Source of the DNA: Delphinus delphis
Taxonomy: Eukaryota > Chordata > Mammalia > Artiodactyla > Delphinidae
Assembly (NCBI RefSeq): GCF_949987515.2
Contig: NC_082696.1
Coordinates: 38,854,431-38,918,430 of the forward strand
DNA length: 64,000 nucleotides
Direction of reading: 5' to 3'
Part shown: positions 23,552 to 35,905 of the stretch, piece after piece
Layout: the number at the start of each line of letters is the position of its first letter
How positions within the stretch are numbered: the first letter of the stretch is position 1
The notes under the pieces: model-generated
Databases searched by the model: none
The model's input: only the letters and a program-made list of their open reading frames with translations
What the model was told of the DNA's origin: nothing
Position numbers and translations under genes: made by a program

Positions 23552-26500
23552 ATGGTCATAGGAACATACATATCAATAATTACATTAAATGTAAATGGAT
23601 TAAATGCTCCAACCAAAAGACATAGACTGGCTGAATGGATACAAAAACAAGACCCGTATATATGCTGTCTACAAGAAACCCACTTCAGACCTAGGGACGC
23701 ATACAGACTGAAAGTGAGGGGACGGAAAAAGATATTCCATGCAAATGGAAATCAAAAGAAAGCTGGAGTAGCAATTCTCATATGAGACAAAAGAGACTTT
23801 AAAATAAAGACTATTACAAGAAACAAAGAAGTACTCTACATAATGATGAAGGGATCAATCCAAGAAGAAGATATAACAATTGTAAATATTTATGCACCCA
23901 AAATAGGTGTACCTCAATACATAAATCATATGCTAACAGATGTAAAAGGGGAAATTGACAGCAACACAATCAGAACAGGACTTTAACACCCCACTTTCAC
24001 CAATGGGCTAGATAATCCAATATGAAAATAAAGAAGGAAATACAAGCTTTAAATGACACATTAGAGAAGATGGACTTAATTGATATTATAGGACAGTCCA
24101 ATCAAAAACAGCAGAATACACTTTCTTCTCAAGTGCTCCTGGAACATTCTCCAGGATAGATCATATCTTTGGTCACAAATCAAGCCTTGGTAAATTTGAG
24201 AAAATTGAAATCATGTCAAGTATCTTTTCTGACTACAACGCTACGAGACTAGATATCAATTACAGGAAAAAATCTGTAAAAATTCCAAACCCATGGAGGC
24301 TAAACAATACACTATTTAAAAACCAAGAAATCACTGAAGAAGTCAAAGAGGAAACAAAATAATACGTAGAAACAAATGACAATGAAAAGACGATGACCCA
24401 AAACATAATGGATGCAGCAAAAGCAGTTCCAAGAGTGAAGTTTATAGCATTACAATCCTACCTCAAAAAACAAGAAACATCTCAAATAAACAACCTAACC
24501 TTATACCTAAAGCAATTAGAGAAAGAAGAACAAAAAAACCCTGAAGTTAGCAGAAGGAAAGAAATCATAAAGATCAGATCAGAAATAAGTGAAAAAGAAA
24601 TGAAGCAAAGGATAGCAAAGATTAATAAAACTAAAAGTCAGTTCTCTGAGAAGATAAAAAAATTGATAAACCATTAGAAAGACTCATCAAAACAATGGAT
24701 AAGATTCAAATCAATAGAATTAGAAATGAAAAAGGAGAAGTAACAACTGACACTGAAGAAAAAAATGGATCATGAGAGGTTACTACAAGCAACTGTATGC
24801 CAGTAAAATGGACAACCTGGAAGAAATGGACACATTCTTAGAAAACCACAACCTTCTGGGACTGAACCAGGAAGAAGTAGAAAATAAAAACAGACCAATC
24901 ACAAGCACTGAAATTGAGACTGTGATTAAAAATCTTCCAACAAACAAAAGCTCAGCACCAGATGGCTTCACAGGCAAATTCTAGCAAACATTTAGAGAAG
25001 AGCTAACACCTATGCCTCTCAAGCTCTTCCAAGATATAGCAGAGGGAGGAACACTCCCAAACTGATTCTACAAGGTCACCATCACCCTGATACCAAAACC
25101 AGACAAGGATGTCACAAAGAAAGAAAACTACAGGCCAATATCACTGATGAACATAGATGCAAATATCCTCAACAAAATACTAGCAAACAGAATCTAACAG
25201 CACGTTAAATGTATCATACACCATGATCAAGTGGGGGTTATCCCAGGGATGCAAGGATTCATCAATATATGCAAATCAATCAATGTGATAAACCGTATTA
25301 AAAAATTGAAGGAGAAAAACCATATGATCATCTCAATAGGTGCAGAAAAAGTTTCTGAGAAAATTCAACACCCATTTATGATAAAAATCCCTCCAGAAAG
25401 TAGGCATAGAGGGAAATTACCTCAACATAATAAAGGCCATATATGACAAACCCACAGCCAACATCATTCTCAATGGTGAAAAACTGAAACCATTTCCTCT
25501 AAGATAAGAAACAAAACAAGGTTGCCTACTCTCACCACTACTATTCAACATAGTTTTGGAAGTTTTAGCCATAGCAATCAGGGGAAAAAAATAAATAAAA
25601 GGAAACCAAATTGGAAAAGAAGTAGTAAAGCTGTTATTGTTTGCAGCTGACATGATACTATACATAGAGAATCCTAAGGTGCTACCAGAAAACTACTAGA
25701 GCTAATGAATGAATTTGGTAAAGTAGCAGGATACAAAATTAATGCACAGAAATCTCTTATATTCCTTTACAGTAATGATGAAAAATCTGAAAGAGAAATT
25801 AAGGAAACACTCCCATTTACCATTGCAACAAAAAGAATAAAATACTTAGAAATAAACGTAGCTAAGGAGACAAAAGACCTGCATGCAGAAAACTATAAGC
25901 ACTGAAGAAATTAAACATGATACAAACAGATGGAGAGACATACCATGTACTTGGATTGGAAGAATCAACATTGTGAAAATCACTATACTACCCAATGCAA
26001 TCTACAGATTCAGTGCAATCCCTCTCAAACTACCAATGGCATTTTTCACAGAAGTAGAAGAAAAAATTTCACAATTTGTATGGAAACAGAAAAGACCCCG
26101 AACCACCAAAGCAATCTTGAGAAAGAAAAACAGAGCTGGAGGAATCAGGTGTCTGGTCTTCAGACTATACGACAAAGCTAAACTAATCAAGACACTATGG
26201 TACTGGCACAGAAACAGAAATATAGGTCAATGGAAGAGGATAGAAAGCCCAGAGATAAACCCACACACATATGGTCTCCTTATTTTTGATGAAGAAGGCA
26301 AGAATATACAATGGAGAAAAGACTGCCTCTTCAATAAGTGGTGCTGGGAAAACTGGATAGCTACATATAAAAGAATGAAATTAGAACACTCCCTAACGCC
26401 ATACACAAAAACAAATTCAAAATGGATTAAAGACCTAAATGTTAGGCCAGACACTATAAAACTCTTAGAGGAAATCAGGCAGAGCACTCTGTGACATAAA

Positions 26501-27552
26501 CCACAGCAACATCCTGTTTGACCCACCTCCTAGAGAAAAAAAAACAACAAAAATAAACAAATGGGACCTAATGAAATTTAAAAGCTTTTGCACAGCAAAG
26601 GAGACCATAAACAAGATGAAAAGACAACCCTCAGAATGGGAGAAAATATTTGCAAATGTAGCAACTGACAAAGGATTAATCTCCAAAATATACAGGCAGC
26701 TCATGCAGCTCAACATCAAAACAAACCAACCCAATCCAAAAATGGGCAGAAGACCTAAATAGACATTTCTCCAAAGAAGATATACAGATTGCCAATAAAG
26801 ACATGAAAGGATGTTCAACATCACTAATTATTAGAGAAAGGCAAATCAAAATTACAATGAGGTATCACCTCATGCCAGTCAGAATGGCCATCATCAAAAA
26901 ATCTACAAACCATAAATGCTGGAGAGGGTGTGGAGAAAGGGGAACCCTCTTGCACTGTTGGTGGGAATGTAAATTGATACAGCCACTATGGAGAACAGTA
27001 TGGAGTTTCCTTAAAAAACTAAAAATGGGCTTCCCTGGTGGCTCAGTGGTTGAGAGTCTGCCTGCTGATGCAGGGGACACGGGTTCAAGCCCCGGTCTGG
27101 GAGGATCCCACGTGCCACGGAGCGGCTGGGCCCGTGAGCCATGGCCGCTGAACCTGCACGTCCGAAGCTTGTGCTCCACAATGGGAGAGGCCACAATGGT
27201 GAGAGGCCGGCGTACCACAAAAAAAATAAAACTACCATACGACCCAGCAATCCCACTACTGGGCATATATGGTGAGAAAACCATAATTCATAGAGAGTCA
27301 TGTACCACAGTGTTCACTGCAGGTCTATTTACAATATCCAGGACATGGAAGCAACCTAAGTGTCCATCGACAGATGAATGTGTAAAGAAGATGTGGCACA
27401 TATATACAATGGAATATTACTCAGCCATAAAAAGAAACGAAACTGGGTTATTTGTAGTGAGGTGGATGAACCTAGAGTCTGTCATACAGAGTGAAGTAAG
27501 TCAGAAAGAGAAAAACAAATACTGTATTCTAACACATATATATGGAATCTAA
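23552..27552 (+). pseudogene. L1-B ORF2, degenerate, with in-frame SINE near the C-terminus
   Basis: Starts at the family ATG (23552) but stops after 77 codons (TGA near 23786). Further open pieces lie at 24393-24677 (endonuclease to RT linker), 24772-24984 (start of RT), 25705-25905, 25883-26494 (thumb region) and 26803-27552 (Cys-rich C-terminus). The catalytic box reads FAAD instead of FADD (codon GCT at 25646-25648), and motif A reads IGAEK instead of IDAEK. Reverse transcription is therefore lost. A SINE lies in the last open piece without closing the frame. Confidence 0.9.
27027..27230 (+). mobile_element. Cetacean CHR-type SINE inside L1-B ORF2
   Basis: Begins GGGCTTCCCTGGTGGCTCAG, runs through the tRNA-derived B-box region CACGGGTTCAAGCCCCGGTC and ends with CGTACCAC plus an A-rich tail. 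It interrupts the ORF2 words LKKLK and LPYDP. The added length is about 67 codons and the reading frame is kept, giving a 249-codon chimeric frame (26803-27552). The short duplication around it is A-rich and ambiguous. Confidence 0.93.
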
Positions 27553-27922
27553 AAAAAAAAAAAAAAAAGAAGGTGCTGAAGAACATAGAGGCAGGACAGG
27601 AATAAAGACGCACTTGTAGAGAATGGACTTAAGGACACGGGGAGGGGGAAGTGTAAGCTGGGACGAAGTGAGAGAGTGGCATGGACTTATATATACTACC
27701 AAATATAAAATAGATAGCTAGTGGGAAGCAGCCACATAACACAGGGAGATCAGCTCGGTGCTTTGTGACCACGTAGAGCGGTGGGATAGGGAGGGTGGGA
27801 GGGAGACACAAGAGGGAGGAGCTATGGGGATACGTGTATATGTATAGCTGATTCCCTTTTTTATAAAGCAGAAACTAACACACCATTGTAAAGCAATTAT
27901 ACTCCAATAAAGATGTTAAAAC
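27553..27922 (+). terminator. L1-B 3' UTR with polyadenylation signal
   Basis: An A-run right after the ORF2 stop, then the cetartiodactyl-type young L1 3' UTR (GGAAGCAGCCACATAACACA, GAGATCAGCTCGGTGCTTTG, GTAAAGCAATTATACTCCAA) and AATAAA at 27906-27911. The same 3' UTR, reversed, is seen at 31933-32290 and 55192-55560. Only a very short A-rich tail remains. Confidence 0.88.
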
Positions 27923-27930
27923 AATATCAG

Positions 27931-29459
27931 AATTATTTGGCTTTCTACCATTTTTAATCTACAGCTATATATTGTAAGGAAGTCTAGGTAAACACTGTGA
28001 AAGTCTTTGGGGCTAGACATAAGAATTGAAGAACGTATAAAGTTCTAATGAACCAGAAACAAATTCCATGGCAAGATATGGGTCCTATGTCTTCTTTTGC
28101 TTAAGAAATAAAACTTTATATTTTCTGCAGGTCAATAATTAGGTATAATAAGTTTGTAGGACTTAAACGACTACAGTATTGTTTTCAATTGGGTCACAGA
28201 ATGAGGTAAAGGAAATTAAAAGTTTGAGTTTGTCTTCTATGGGAAAGAGTCCTGGTTCTGGGAGCCAAATTGGACTCAGTGAGAGAAATGAAAGTATACA
28301 TTTTCCTCCTGATATATAGATTACTAAAACCCAAGAGAATAGCCAGTTGCTAGAAAGAAAAGACTAAGCAAGAAAAAGTTCCAAGTTTCATAAATTTTGA
28401 AACTGATATTATTCTAATTGATCAAATTCCTTGGTATACAAAAGAGGTTATTTAGACTGAATGAAAACCAAGTGAATTCTTACAGGATAATAGGTAAATC
28501 ATGGCCAAAAAAGTGTTATTGAGAATTAAAGAGAAAGACAAAGCCCACTAAAAATGTGAAACCTCAAAAGAAGTTAAGCACATTAGAAAAGAAAAATGTT
28601 TCCAAGACATAAGTAGGATATTCAAGAGGAAAGTCTCAGAAATCCAGTGGGAACAATGAATAAAAAAATGTCTGGTAGATTTTTCTGCACACTTTTCAGT
28701 TAAATATAAAGACAGTGACCTATGTGGCCATTAGAATATTCTTCTAAGTAATTCTCCTAGTGTTTTAAACTGCCACCATAACTTGCAGATAATAACACTG
28801 TCGTTTAGAGGAGGACCCAGTTTTCAGTAGTAAGAGTAAAAAAATACTTGTAAATGAAGCAGTCTTGGCAACTTCAATTTTGATTACTTTTAGGATACCT
28901 TATCAGTGTCTTTCCAGATATTGTGAAAAACAATTGGACATTTTGAAAGCCATCTTTTTCTGAGACTATGAATACAAATCCTTCTTGGAACAAGTCACAT
29001 GTTTTATTCTTAACATACTATACTATATCCCCAAGGGGTATGAGCCAGGACAAAAAGCAGTAAATTTGAGGGATTCATGAGAAAATTATATACATAAAAT
29101 AATAAGAGATCTATCTTAAAACTCCAAAATGGAATGAAAGATTAAAAAAAAATTTTTTTTTGGCTGACTCTGGAAGTGGAGATATTTGTCAAAAATTTCC
29201 CCCTATCTTCTTCTCCCTATTTAGGAGACAGTAGCAGTATGAACTATAAGACTGTAGGAATGTGTAGGAATATTCCATGTGAATGAGATGTTAATCTGGA
29301 GAACTGAATACTGACCATTTTAAATCTGCATATTTCTTGAGTGACAATATTAGACTTATTGAGTGACAAGATCGATGCCAGTTTAAACACAGACCCCCTT
29401 GAATTTTTATTACCTGACAACTACCTCCTGAAAAGAACCCCAGTTTATACCTCATAAGA
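27931..29459. other. Unique AT-rich DNA, no gene recognised
   Basis: No open frame above 60 codons and no repeat that I can identify. Contains A9T9-like runs at about 29145-29162. Confidence 0.55.
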
Positions 29460-31290
29460 ACAGTTCTACAACATACAAAAACTTATGGGATGCAGCTAAA
29501 ACAGTCCTTACAGGGAAATATATATCTATAATTACCTATAGCAAGGAAAAAGGATGATCTTAAATCAATAACCTAATCTTTCTTCTTAAGAAACTAAAGC
29601 AGAGCAAGCTAAACCAAATAAAGCAGAAGGGGGGGGGGAAATAATAAAGATTAGAACAGAAACAAATGAAACAGAGAATTGAAAAACAGAAGAGAAAATC
29701 AACAAAACCAAAAGTTGATTCTTTGAAAAGATCAATGAATTTGACAAACATTTAGCTCGTCTGAGCAAGAAATAGAGAGATGACTCAAATTACTAAAGTC
29801 AAGAATTAAAAACAAAGGCTATTCACCTTACAGAAATAGAATTATAAATGAATACTATGAATACTTGTATGTCAACAAATGAGATAATCTAGATGAAATG
29901 AACACATTCTTAGAACGACATAAACTACTGAAATGAATGCAAGAAGAAATAGAAAATCTGAATAGGCTGATAACACAAAAAAATTTAATTAGTCAACAAA
30001 CAATTCTCACAAGAAAAGTACAGGCCCAAGTGGCTTCACTGGTGAATTTTACCAAATATTTAAATAGAAATTAATACCAATACTCACAGACATATCCAAA
30101 AAATAGCAGAGGAGGTAATACTTCTTAACTCATTCCTTGAGGCCTGTATTAACTCTCATACCAAAACCAGACAAAGACATCACAAGAAAGACAAACTACA
30201 GACAAATATCCCTTATGAATATAGATGCAAAATTCCTCAGGAAAATACTAGAAAACTGAATCCAGTAACACAAAGGAGGATTATACACAATGACCAAGTG
30301 AGATTTAGTCCAGGAATGCAAGGTTGTTTTAATACACAAAAGTCAATCAATGTAATATATTATGTGAATATAATACAGAACAAAAATCACATGATTATCT
30401 AAGTATACTTCCTATCAAAATCCTAGTTGTCTTTTTTGCAGTAATTGACAAGTTGATCCTAAAACTCATATGGAAATTCAAGAGAACTGGAATATCCAAA
30501 ACAATACTGAAAAAGAAAAATAAAGTTGGAGGACTCACACTTCCAATTTCAAAACCTACTATAAAGCTACAGTAATTAAAACAGTGTGGTACTGGCATAA
30601 GTATATTCATATTGCTTAATGGAATAGAATCAACAGTTTAGAAATAAACCCTTAAGTTTATAGTCAATTGCTTTTGACAAAGGTGCTAAGATAACTCAAT
30701 GAGGAAAGAACAGTCTTTTCCACAAATTGTGCAAGGATATCCAGTTGCAAAAGAATGAATTTGGACTCTTATGATACACCATATACAAAAATTAACTCAA
30801 TGTGCTTCATAGACCTAAATGTAAGAGCTAAAATGATGAAACTCTTAGAAGAAAACAGAGGCAAAAATATTTGTGACCTTGGATTAGGCAACAGTTTTTT
30901 AGATATGATATCAAAAGCACAAGCAACGACAAAAAAATAGATAAATTGAGCTTTATCATTTGGAACTAGTATTCATGATATAGAAAGAATTCTTACAACT
31001 CAATGAAACAAAGAAATGTAATTTATTTTAAAAATGTGAGAAATATTTTTCTCCAAAAGAGATATAAAACTGTCCATAAGTACATAAAAATGTTCAAAAT
31101 CATTAGTCATTAGTTAAATGCATATCAAAACCACAACAAGATACCACTCTGCATTTGTTCAGATGGTTATAATAGAAAATGGAAAATAACAGGTGTTGAT
31201 ACAGATGTGGAAAAATCGGAAGCCTCATGCACTGTTGGTAGGAATGTTAAATGGTGAAGTCCTTTGGTAACAGTATGGTAGTTTTTCAAT
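29460..31290 (+). repeat. Ancient L1 ORF2 fragment with internal deletion
   Basis: Begins in the endonuclease-RT linker (ACTTATGGGATGCAGCTAAA) and continues into RT. Near 30400 it jumps from the CACATGATTATCT word, just before motif A, to the TCCTATCAAAATCC word downstream of the catalytic box. This loses several hundred bases including FADD. It then runs to the Cys-rich C-terminal part (CCTCATGCACTGTTGGTAGG). Diverged and full of stops. The longest open piece is 61 codons at 30755-30940. Confidence 0.85.
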
Positions 31291-31559
31291 AAATCAATAT
31301 ATCTATTTTTATGCCAGTACCCCCTACCCTTCCTTCCTGCATTCCTTGGTCCCTCCCACTCTCTCTTCCTTTTTCACTTCTTCTCTCCTTTCCTTTTGGA
31401 TTATCTTTTATTGGATTTTAGAATCAAGGTTTGCTACCTAGTAAAATAGACTAGAGGAATTTTCTTTTTCTATAATTCAGAGTAGTTTAATAAATATGAA
31501 ATATTTATTCTTTAAGGTGATATACAATACAGCCATGAAAACTATTTGAATTGGTAAAA
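31291..31559. other. Junction sequence with a tiny inverted L1 word
   Basis: At 31292-31320 the sequence resembles the reverse complement of an L1 ORF2 segment (ATCTATTTTTATGCCAGTAC), opposite to the neighbouring element. It is followed by a C/T-rich stretch to 31400. Confidence 0.4.
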
Positions 31560-33080
31560 AGATTTTATATTTCTAAAATCCTCTGTGATTATTAGTTTGG
31601 CCAGATTTTCTCATTTTTCTTAAGTCAGTTTCTTATGTTCATCCTTCTACTTCTGTCTTTTGTTTTTCAATAATTTCAGCTTTCTTTTTATTGATGCCAT
31701 TATTTTTCTTGTTTTGGTTTACTATAATTTTTTTAACTGTTTGTCAAAGTGAATATTTATTTCACATTAAGTTGTTTTTATTTGATAATAAAGGCTTTTC
31801 AACTATCATCTGAGTCTTATTTTAGTTGTGCCATATGAACTAGTGTAATGTTTCTAAGTACTTCTGAAATAATTTATAATTTGTTTTTCTCTTGGATTAT
31901 TGAAAATTTTTAATTTTTAAAATTAAAAAAATTTTTAACATCTTTATTGGAGGATAATTGCTTTACAATGGTGTGTTAGTTTCTGTTTTATAACAAAGTG
32001 AATCAGCTATACATGTACATATATCCCCATATCTCCTCCCTCTTGAGTTTCCCTCCCACCCTCCCTATCCCACCCCTCTAGGTGGTCACAAAGCACTGAG
32101 CTGATCTCCCTGTGCTATGTGGCTCCTTCCCACTAGCTATCTATTTTACATTTGGTCACTACCAAATATATGCCCATGCCACTCTCTCACTTCGTCCCAG
32201 CTTACCCTTCCCCCTCCCCGTGTCCTCAAGTCCATCTCTACATCTGCATCTTTATTCCTGTCCTGCGCCTAGGTTCTTCAGAACCATTTTTAAAAAAAAT
32301 TTTTAATTTATAAAATTTTTATCCTTTAATACAAGCTTTTATTGGATTATATTTAAAGAATTAGACCTATGAAATATATCCTTTTTAAAACTTCTAGAAT
32401 TTTTAAAGTGTTATGTAAAATTGATGTATATTTTCTATGAACATAAAAATAAATGCTCTCTGTTTTTAATGTACTATTTTATATATACATATATCTTCAA
32501 GCAGTTAATTGAATTAATTAAATAATTAATATTCTTGATATTTTAACTGCTCACTCTGTAAAATTCTGGAAAAGATACAATATTTTCCTATAATTATATT
32601 TTAATCAAGTTAATCTTTTTTATCCCAGTTCTTAATTTTTTTTAATTTTCATGCTTCTTGTTGCTTAAAAAGTATTACCATTTTATCTTTTTGATGAATT
32701 ATATCCTTTGCCAATATGTAACAATGTCCCCTTTTTCTATTTCAATGTCATTAGCTTTAAATTTTACTTTATCCAATATTAATTAATTATGAATATCAAA
32801 TATTAAATATCTAATCTTTTAAATCTGTTTGCATTTATCCCTTTTTTAGTTTTGATAGTCCATTGTCACTGATTTGGATGTATTTTTCAAAAAAAACAAA
32901 GAGCTGCTTTAAAAATAAAACAGTTTGATTATCTGCCTTTTGGTAGGAGAAAGCAACCTTTTACTATTTATTGAAATGGTTGAAAGGCTTGCTTATATTT
33001 CTTCTATCTCATTTTATTTTTGCTGTTATTTTATTTTTGTTTACTTAAAAATTTTCTGGTTTGATCAAGTTTTAGTTAAT
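31560..33080 (-). repeat. Ancient L1 5' ORF2 region, split by a younger L1 insertion
   Basis: Both sides of 31933-32290 read, reversed, as diverged ORF2 endonuclease and linker sequence: TTCAATAATTTCAGCTTTCT on the left; AACAATGTCCCCTTTTTCTA and TGATTATCTGCCTTTTGGTA on the right. The last is the ORF2 start region. No open frames survive. Confidence 0.65.
31933..32290 (-). mobile_element. 5'-truncated young L1, 3' UTR only
   Basis: About 360 bases of the same 3' UTR as L1-B and L1-C, reversed: ACATCTTTATTGGAGGATAA, then the CACCCCTCTAGGTGGTCACA word and CCTGCGCCTAGGTTCTTCAG. It is flanked by similar AAAATTTTTAATTT(T/A)TAAAATT words at about 31912 and 32296, a likely target-site duplication in AT-rich DNA. 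A typical dead-on-arrival copy. Confidence 0.88.
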
Positions 33081-35339
33081 TCTTTTTTCCTTCTTACATA
33101 TTTGAAGTTTCATGGCTGTCAAATTTGTTGGTATAAGGCATTCATTCATTGCCAAATTAAAGGTCAATTATATTCTCACCATTGAGGGTACATGGTGAAC
33201 AAGAGAGTTAAGGTGTTTGCTGTCATGAACTTTATATTCTGGTGGAGGCTGACAGATTATCAACCAACCAACAATAAGTAATCACTTAATATACAAGAAA
33301 ATATAAGATAAATACAGTGTAGAGAAATCAAATAGCAAAATATAATAGCAAGTGACTGGGAGGCTTCTTAGAAGTATCATTTCAGTTTTGCCATCTTCCA
33401 TGCTCTGGCAGGTGCCTCTTAAAAAGGCACAGTCACCATCTTCTCAGAATTCCCAATGCTTTTCCCTTTGCCTTTCTAGATAAGTTTACACAGACACATG
33501 TACAGATTTTTATTTTTTTTCTCATTTTAACATAATGTACATATGGAACTTGCATTGGGGAAAAGAGAACATATGTGTTTCAGTAAGATTAATTTTTTTC
33601 CTTCAGCAGAACTGAATGTTCTTCCACTCTGACATTTCATTAATTTTGCTTCAAGGAAAAGAAATGAGTCGACTGAAAGTGGAAAAAATGATAGTAGTAG
33701 CATATTGTGGTAATATATTTATTTCATGTCAAATTAAATCAATAAAAGATGTTAAGATTATCTTGTAATACTTCCATAATTTTGTGGATATTTTGAAGAT
33801 TTTTTTCAAGAAAGTTGGCCAACAGCTGATTTACACCATAGTTGCAGAATGCTGATTGATATCACAGCTTCTGATTGTGACAAAATATTATAATTTTGAG
33901 AGAATAAAATGCATTAAGATCAAAGCAGTACTATTAATTTACTTCAGGTTCAAAATTTCTCTACCTAGCCCTACAAGACATAAGAATTTTGGACAATTGA
34001 GACTTTCATTTCATCATTAGTAAACCTTAATTTATTTTTATATTGTTTGCAATAGAGTGTTAAACAATACTTTCAAAGTCTTAACTATTCATTTTCCAGA
34101 TAGTTATCATTAATAATTCAGTTTTTATGGAAAGCTGGTTTTCTTAACCCTTTAAAAAATCACTGGGATGTTTTCAAGAGTACAATAACATAAGAGTAAT
34201 TAAAATTATCTTAAACTCTTACTTGACTAGAGCTACTTCAGACACATTTTTGTGTGTCTGTGCAGCTCTAAGAGAAAATCCATATTTGGCTTTATTTGTT
34301 ATATTACATGATAGTTGGTTTGATGTTATTTAAAACTGAGATACTAAGCACTTACTGGGTTTTTGATTAGTAACTGGCAAACTTCAAAAGGCCTGGATAT
34401 TTGGTTTGGATAAAACTTGATTAGTTTGGATGGCTATTCAGATTTCCCCCAAAATCTCTAGGGCCTCTTTCCAGGTCTTCCCTGTCTGAATATTTCATTC
34501 TTCACCCATCTCCCAAGAGACTGAATTTCATGTTTTTAGGACTGCAGTTCCTAGTTAAATATTCTTGAAGCCTGTCTTTATAAAGATTGACAGGTCATAT
34601 GACCAACTATTTTTTAGAACCTTTATATTCATCATCTTTATACATAGATAATTTTCTTTTCCTATTATCAGAATCATGGACTTTTAGAACTATATGGGAA
34701 GATTTGAGATCATCTAATCAATTCTAGTTATACATGTTAGGAAAATGAGTTTTCTAAGGTCCTTTAAATATGTAAGCTCAGTTGTTAAATGGAGTACAAG
34801 TAGTTCAAATAAGACTGTTGTAAGTGATAAATCAGATAATATACTAAAGATATCTGGCCATATTAGGCTACACTCACGTACACAAACACACGCCTTTTAC
34901 TTTTCTTCCTTCTTTTCACATAGAGTGAGTTAGTGGATAAACATAGACTGGACTCTACCTCATGGATCCTCTTTTGACCACAATTCCTAAAATCCTCTTC
35001 CTTATTTCTCTCCTGATCTAGAACCATTTCCTCTTTTTTTCCTTTTCCTTTCCATGATATTTATTTTTCTCTTTGCCTCTTCAATCTTTGCCTTTCTAGT
35101 CATATGGGTTTTTTACCCCTATATTGTTTTCTGGGATTAATAGCCAGAATTTCAAGAATGCCATTAATATTATATATTGTTCAGCTCTTAATAATCCATC
35201 TCAAAGAGATGAGCAGAAGGATGTAAATTATATACTATGTGATTTTTATGTTCAAAGATATTCCATATAGAAATTATATGTGTTATAGAGATCATTGATA
35301 AGCAAATATTTTCCTTTTGATTAGAGTTACTGATTGTAG
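33081..35339. other. Unique AT-rich DNA with weak repeat traces
   Basis: No gene recognised. At 34670-34765 AGAATCATGGACTTTTAGAA and GAGATCATCTAATCA resemble a diverged MIR-related element. At 33190-33290 an old-repeat-like phrase (GAACTTTATATTCTGGTGGA) appears that I cannot name. Confidence 0.5.
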
Positions 35340-35415
35340 AATATTTTCTATGTATCAGCTACTATGTTAAGCCCTTTGTACAATCATTTTTATAATCCTC
35401 ATAGGTTTCTAATGA
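35340..35415 (-). repeat. MIR 3'-part fragment
   Basis: TTCTATGTATCAGCTACTAT, then AAGCCCTTTGTACAATC and TATAATCCTCATAGG: the reverse complement of the MIR end region. Confidence 0.6.
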
Positions 35416-35429
35416 AATGCGTATTTCCT

Positions 35430-35770
35430 CAGTTTGGAACATTCTGCCTCCTGATTGTCACACAGGAGGATTTTCCTCTGGTTTCGCCTCAAAAATCTCC
35501 TCCTCAGAGATGCTTCCACAATATCTCATCTGAAGAGTGTCCCAGGCTCTCCTTAACACATCATTTACTTTTATTTCTTACTACCTATCATATAAATATA
35601 TAAAATTATCTTAGTTGCTTTCTTGTTATTGTTTTCCCTGCCCTGACAACTGTAATTTAAGCCCCATGATATCATAGATCTTGTCTGTCTTGTTCATTGC
35701 TGAATTTCTAGCACCTAGAATGGTGCCGAGTACAAATGGATGTTCAATAATTATCAAATGATTTCATGTT
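35430..35770 (+). repeat. L2 LINE 3' end
   Basis: Characteristic L2 order: CAGAGATGCTTCCACAATAT, a TTACTTTTATTTCTTACTAC block, AATTTAAGCCCCATGATATC, then ATCTTGTCTGTCTTGTTCAT, AGCACCTAGAATGGTGCC and ATGGATGTTCAATAA. Diverged, as expected for L2. Confidence 0.85.
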
Positions 35771-35784
35771 ACTTCAACTGAACC

Positions 35785-35905
35785 ATATCTAGTAAGGCTG
35801 ATTAACTTACGCAAATTACAGAGCTAGTGAGGGGCAGAATCGGCTGTCATACCCATGTTTCCACCATTTCAACATCCATGTTCCTCACCACAACCTTTGA
35901 TTGCT
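35785..35905 (-). repeat. MIR fragment
   Basis: ACTTACGCAAATTACAGAGC followed by TAGTGAGGGGCAGAATC matches the reversed MIR core, with an end phrase of the ATGTTCCTCACC type. Confidence 0.7.

Larger units (their letters stand above)
20282..27922 (+). mobile_element. L1-B: full-length but decayed L1 LINE
   Basis: Full L1 order on the plus strand: 5' UTR from 20282, ORF1, ORF2, 3' UTR with an AATAAA signal at 27906-27911. The 8-base word AATATCAG flanks it at 20274-20281 and 27923-27930, a plausible target-site duplication extended by A-rich sequence. It is about 7.6 kb with two SINE insertions (21736-21946 and 27027-27230), so about 7.2 kb of L1. Both ORFs are broken by many stops and frameshifts, so it is older than L1-A. 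It is inverted relative to L1-A and L1-C. Confidence 0.95.
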
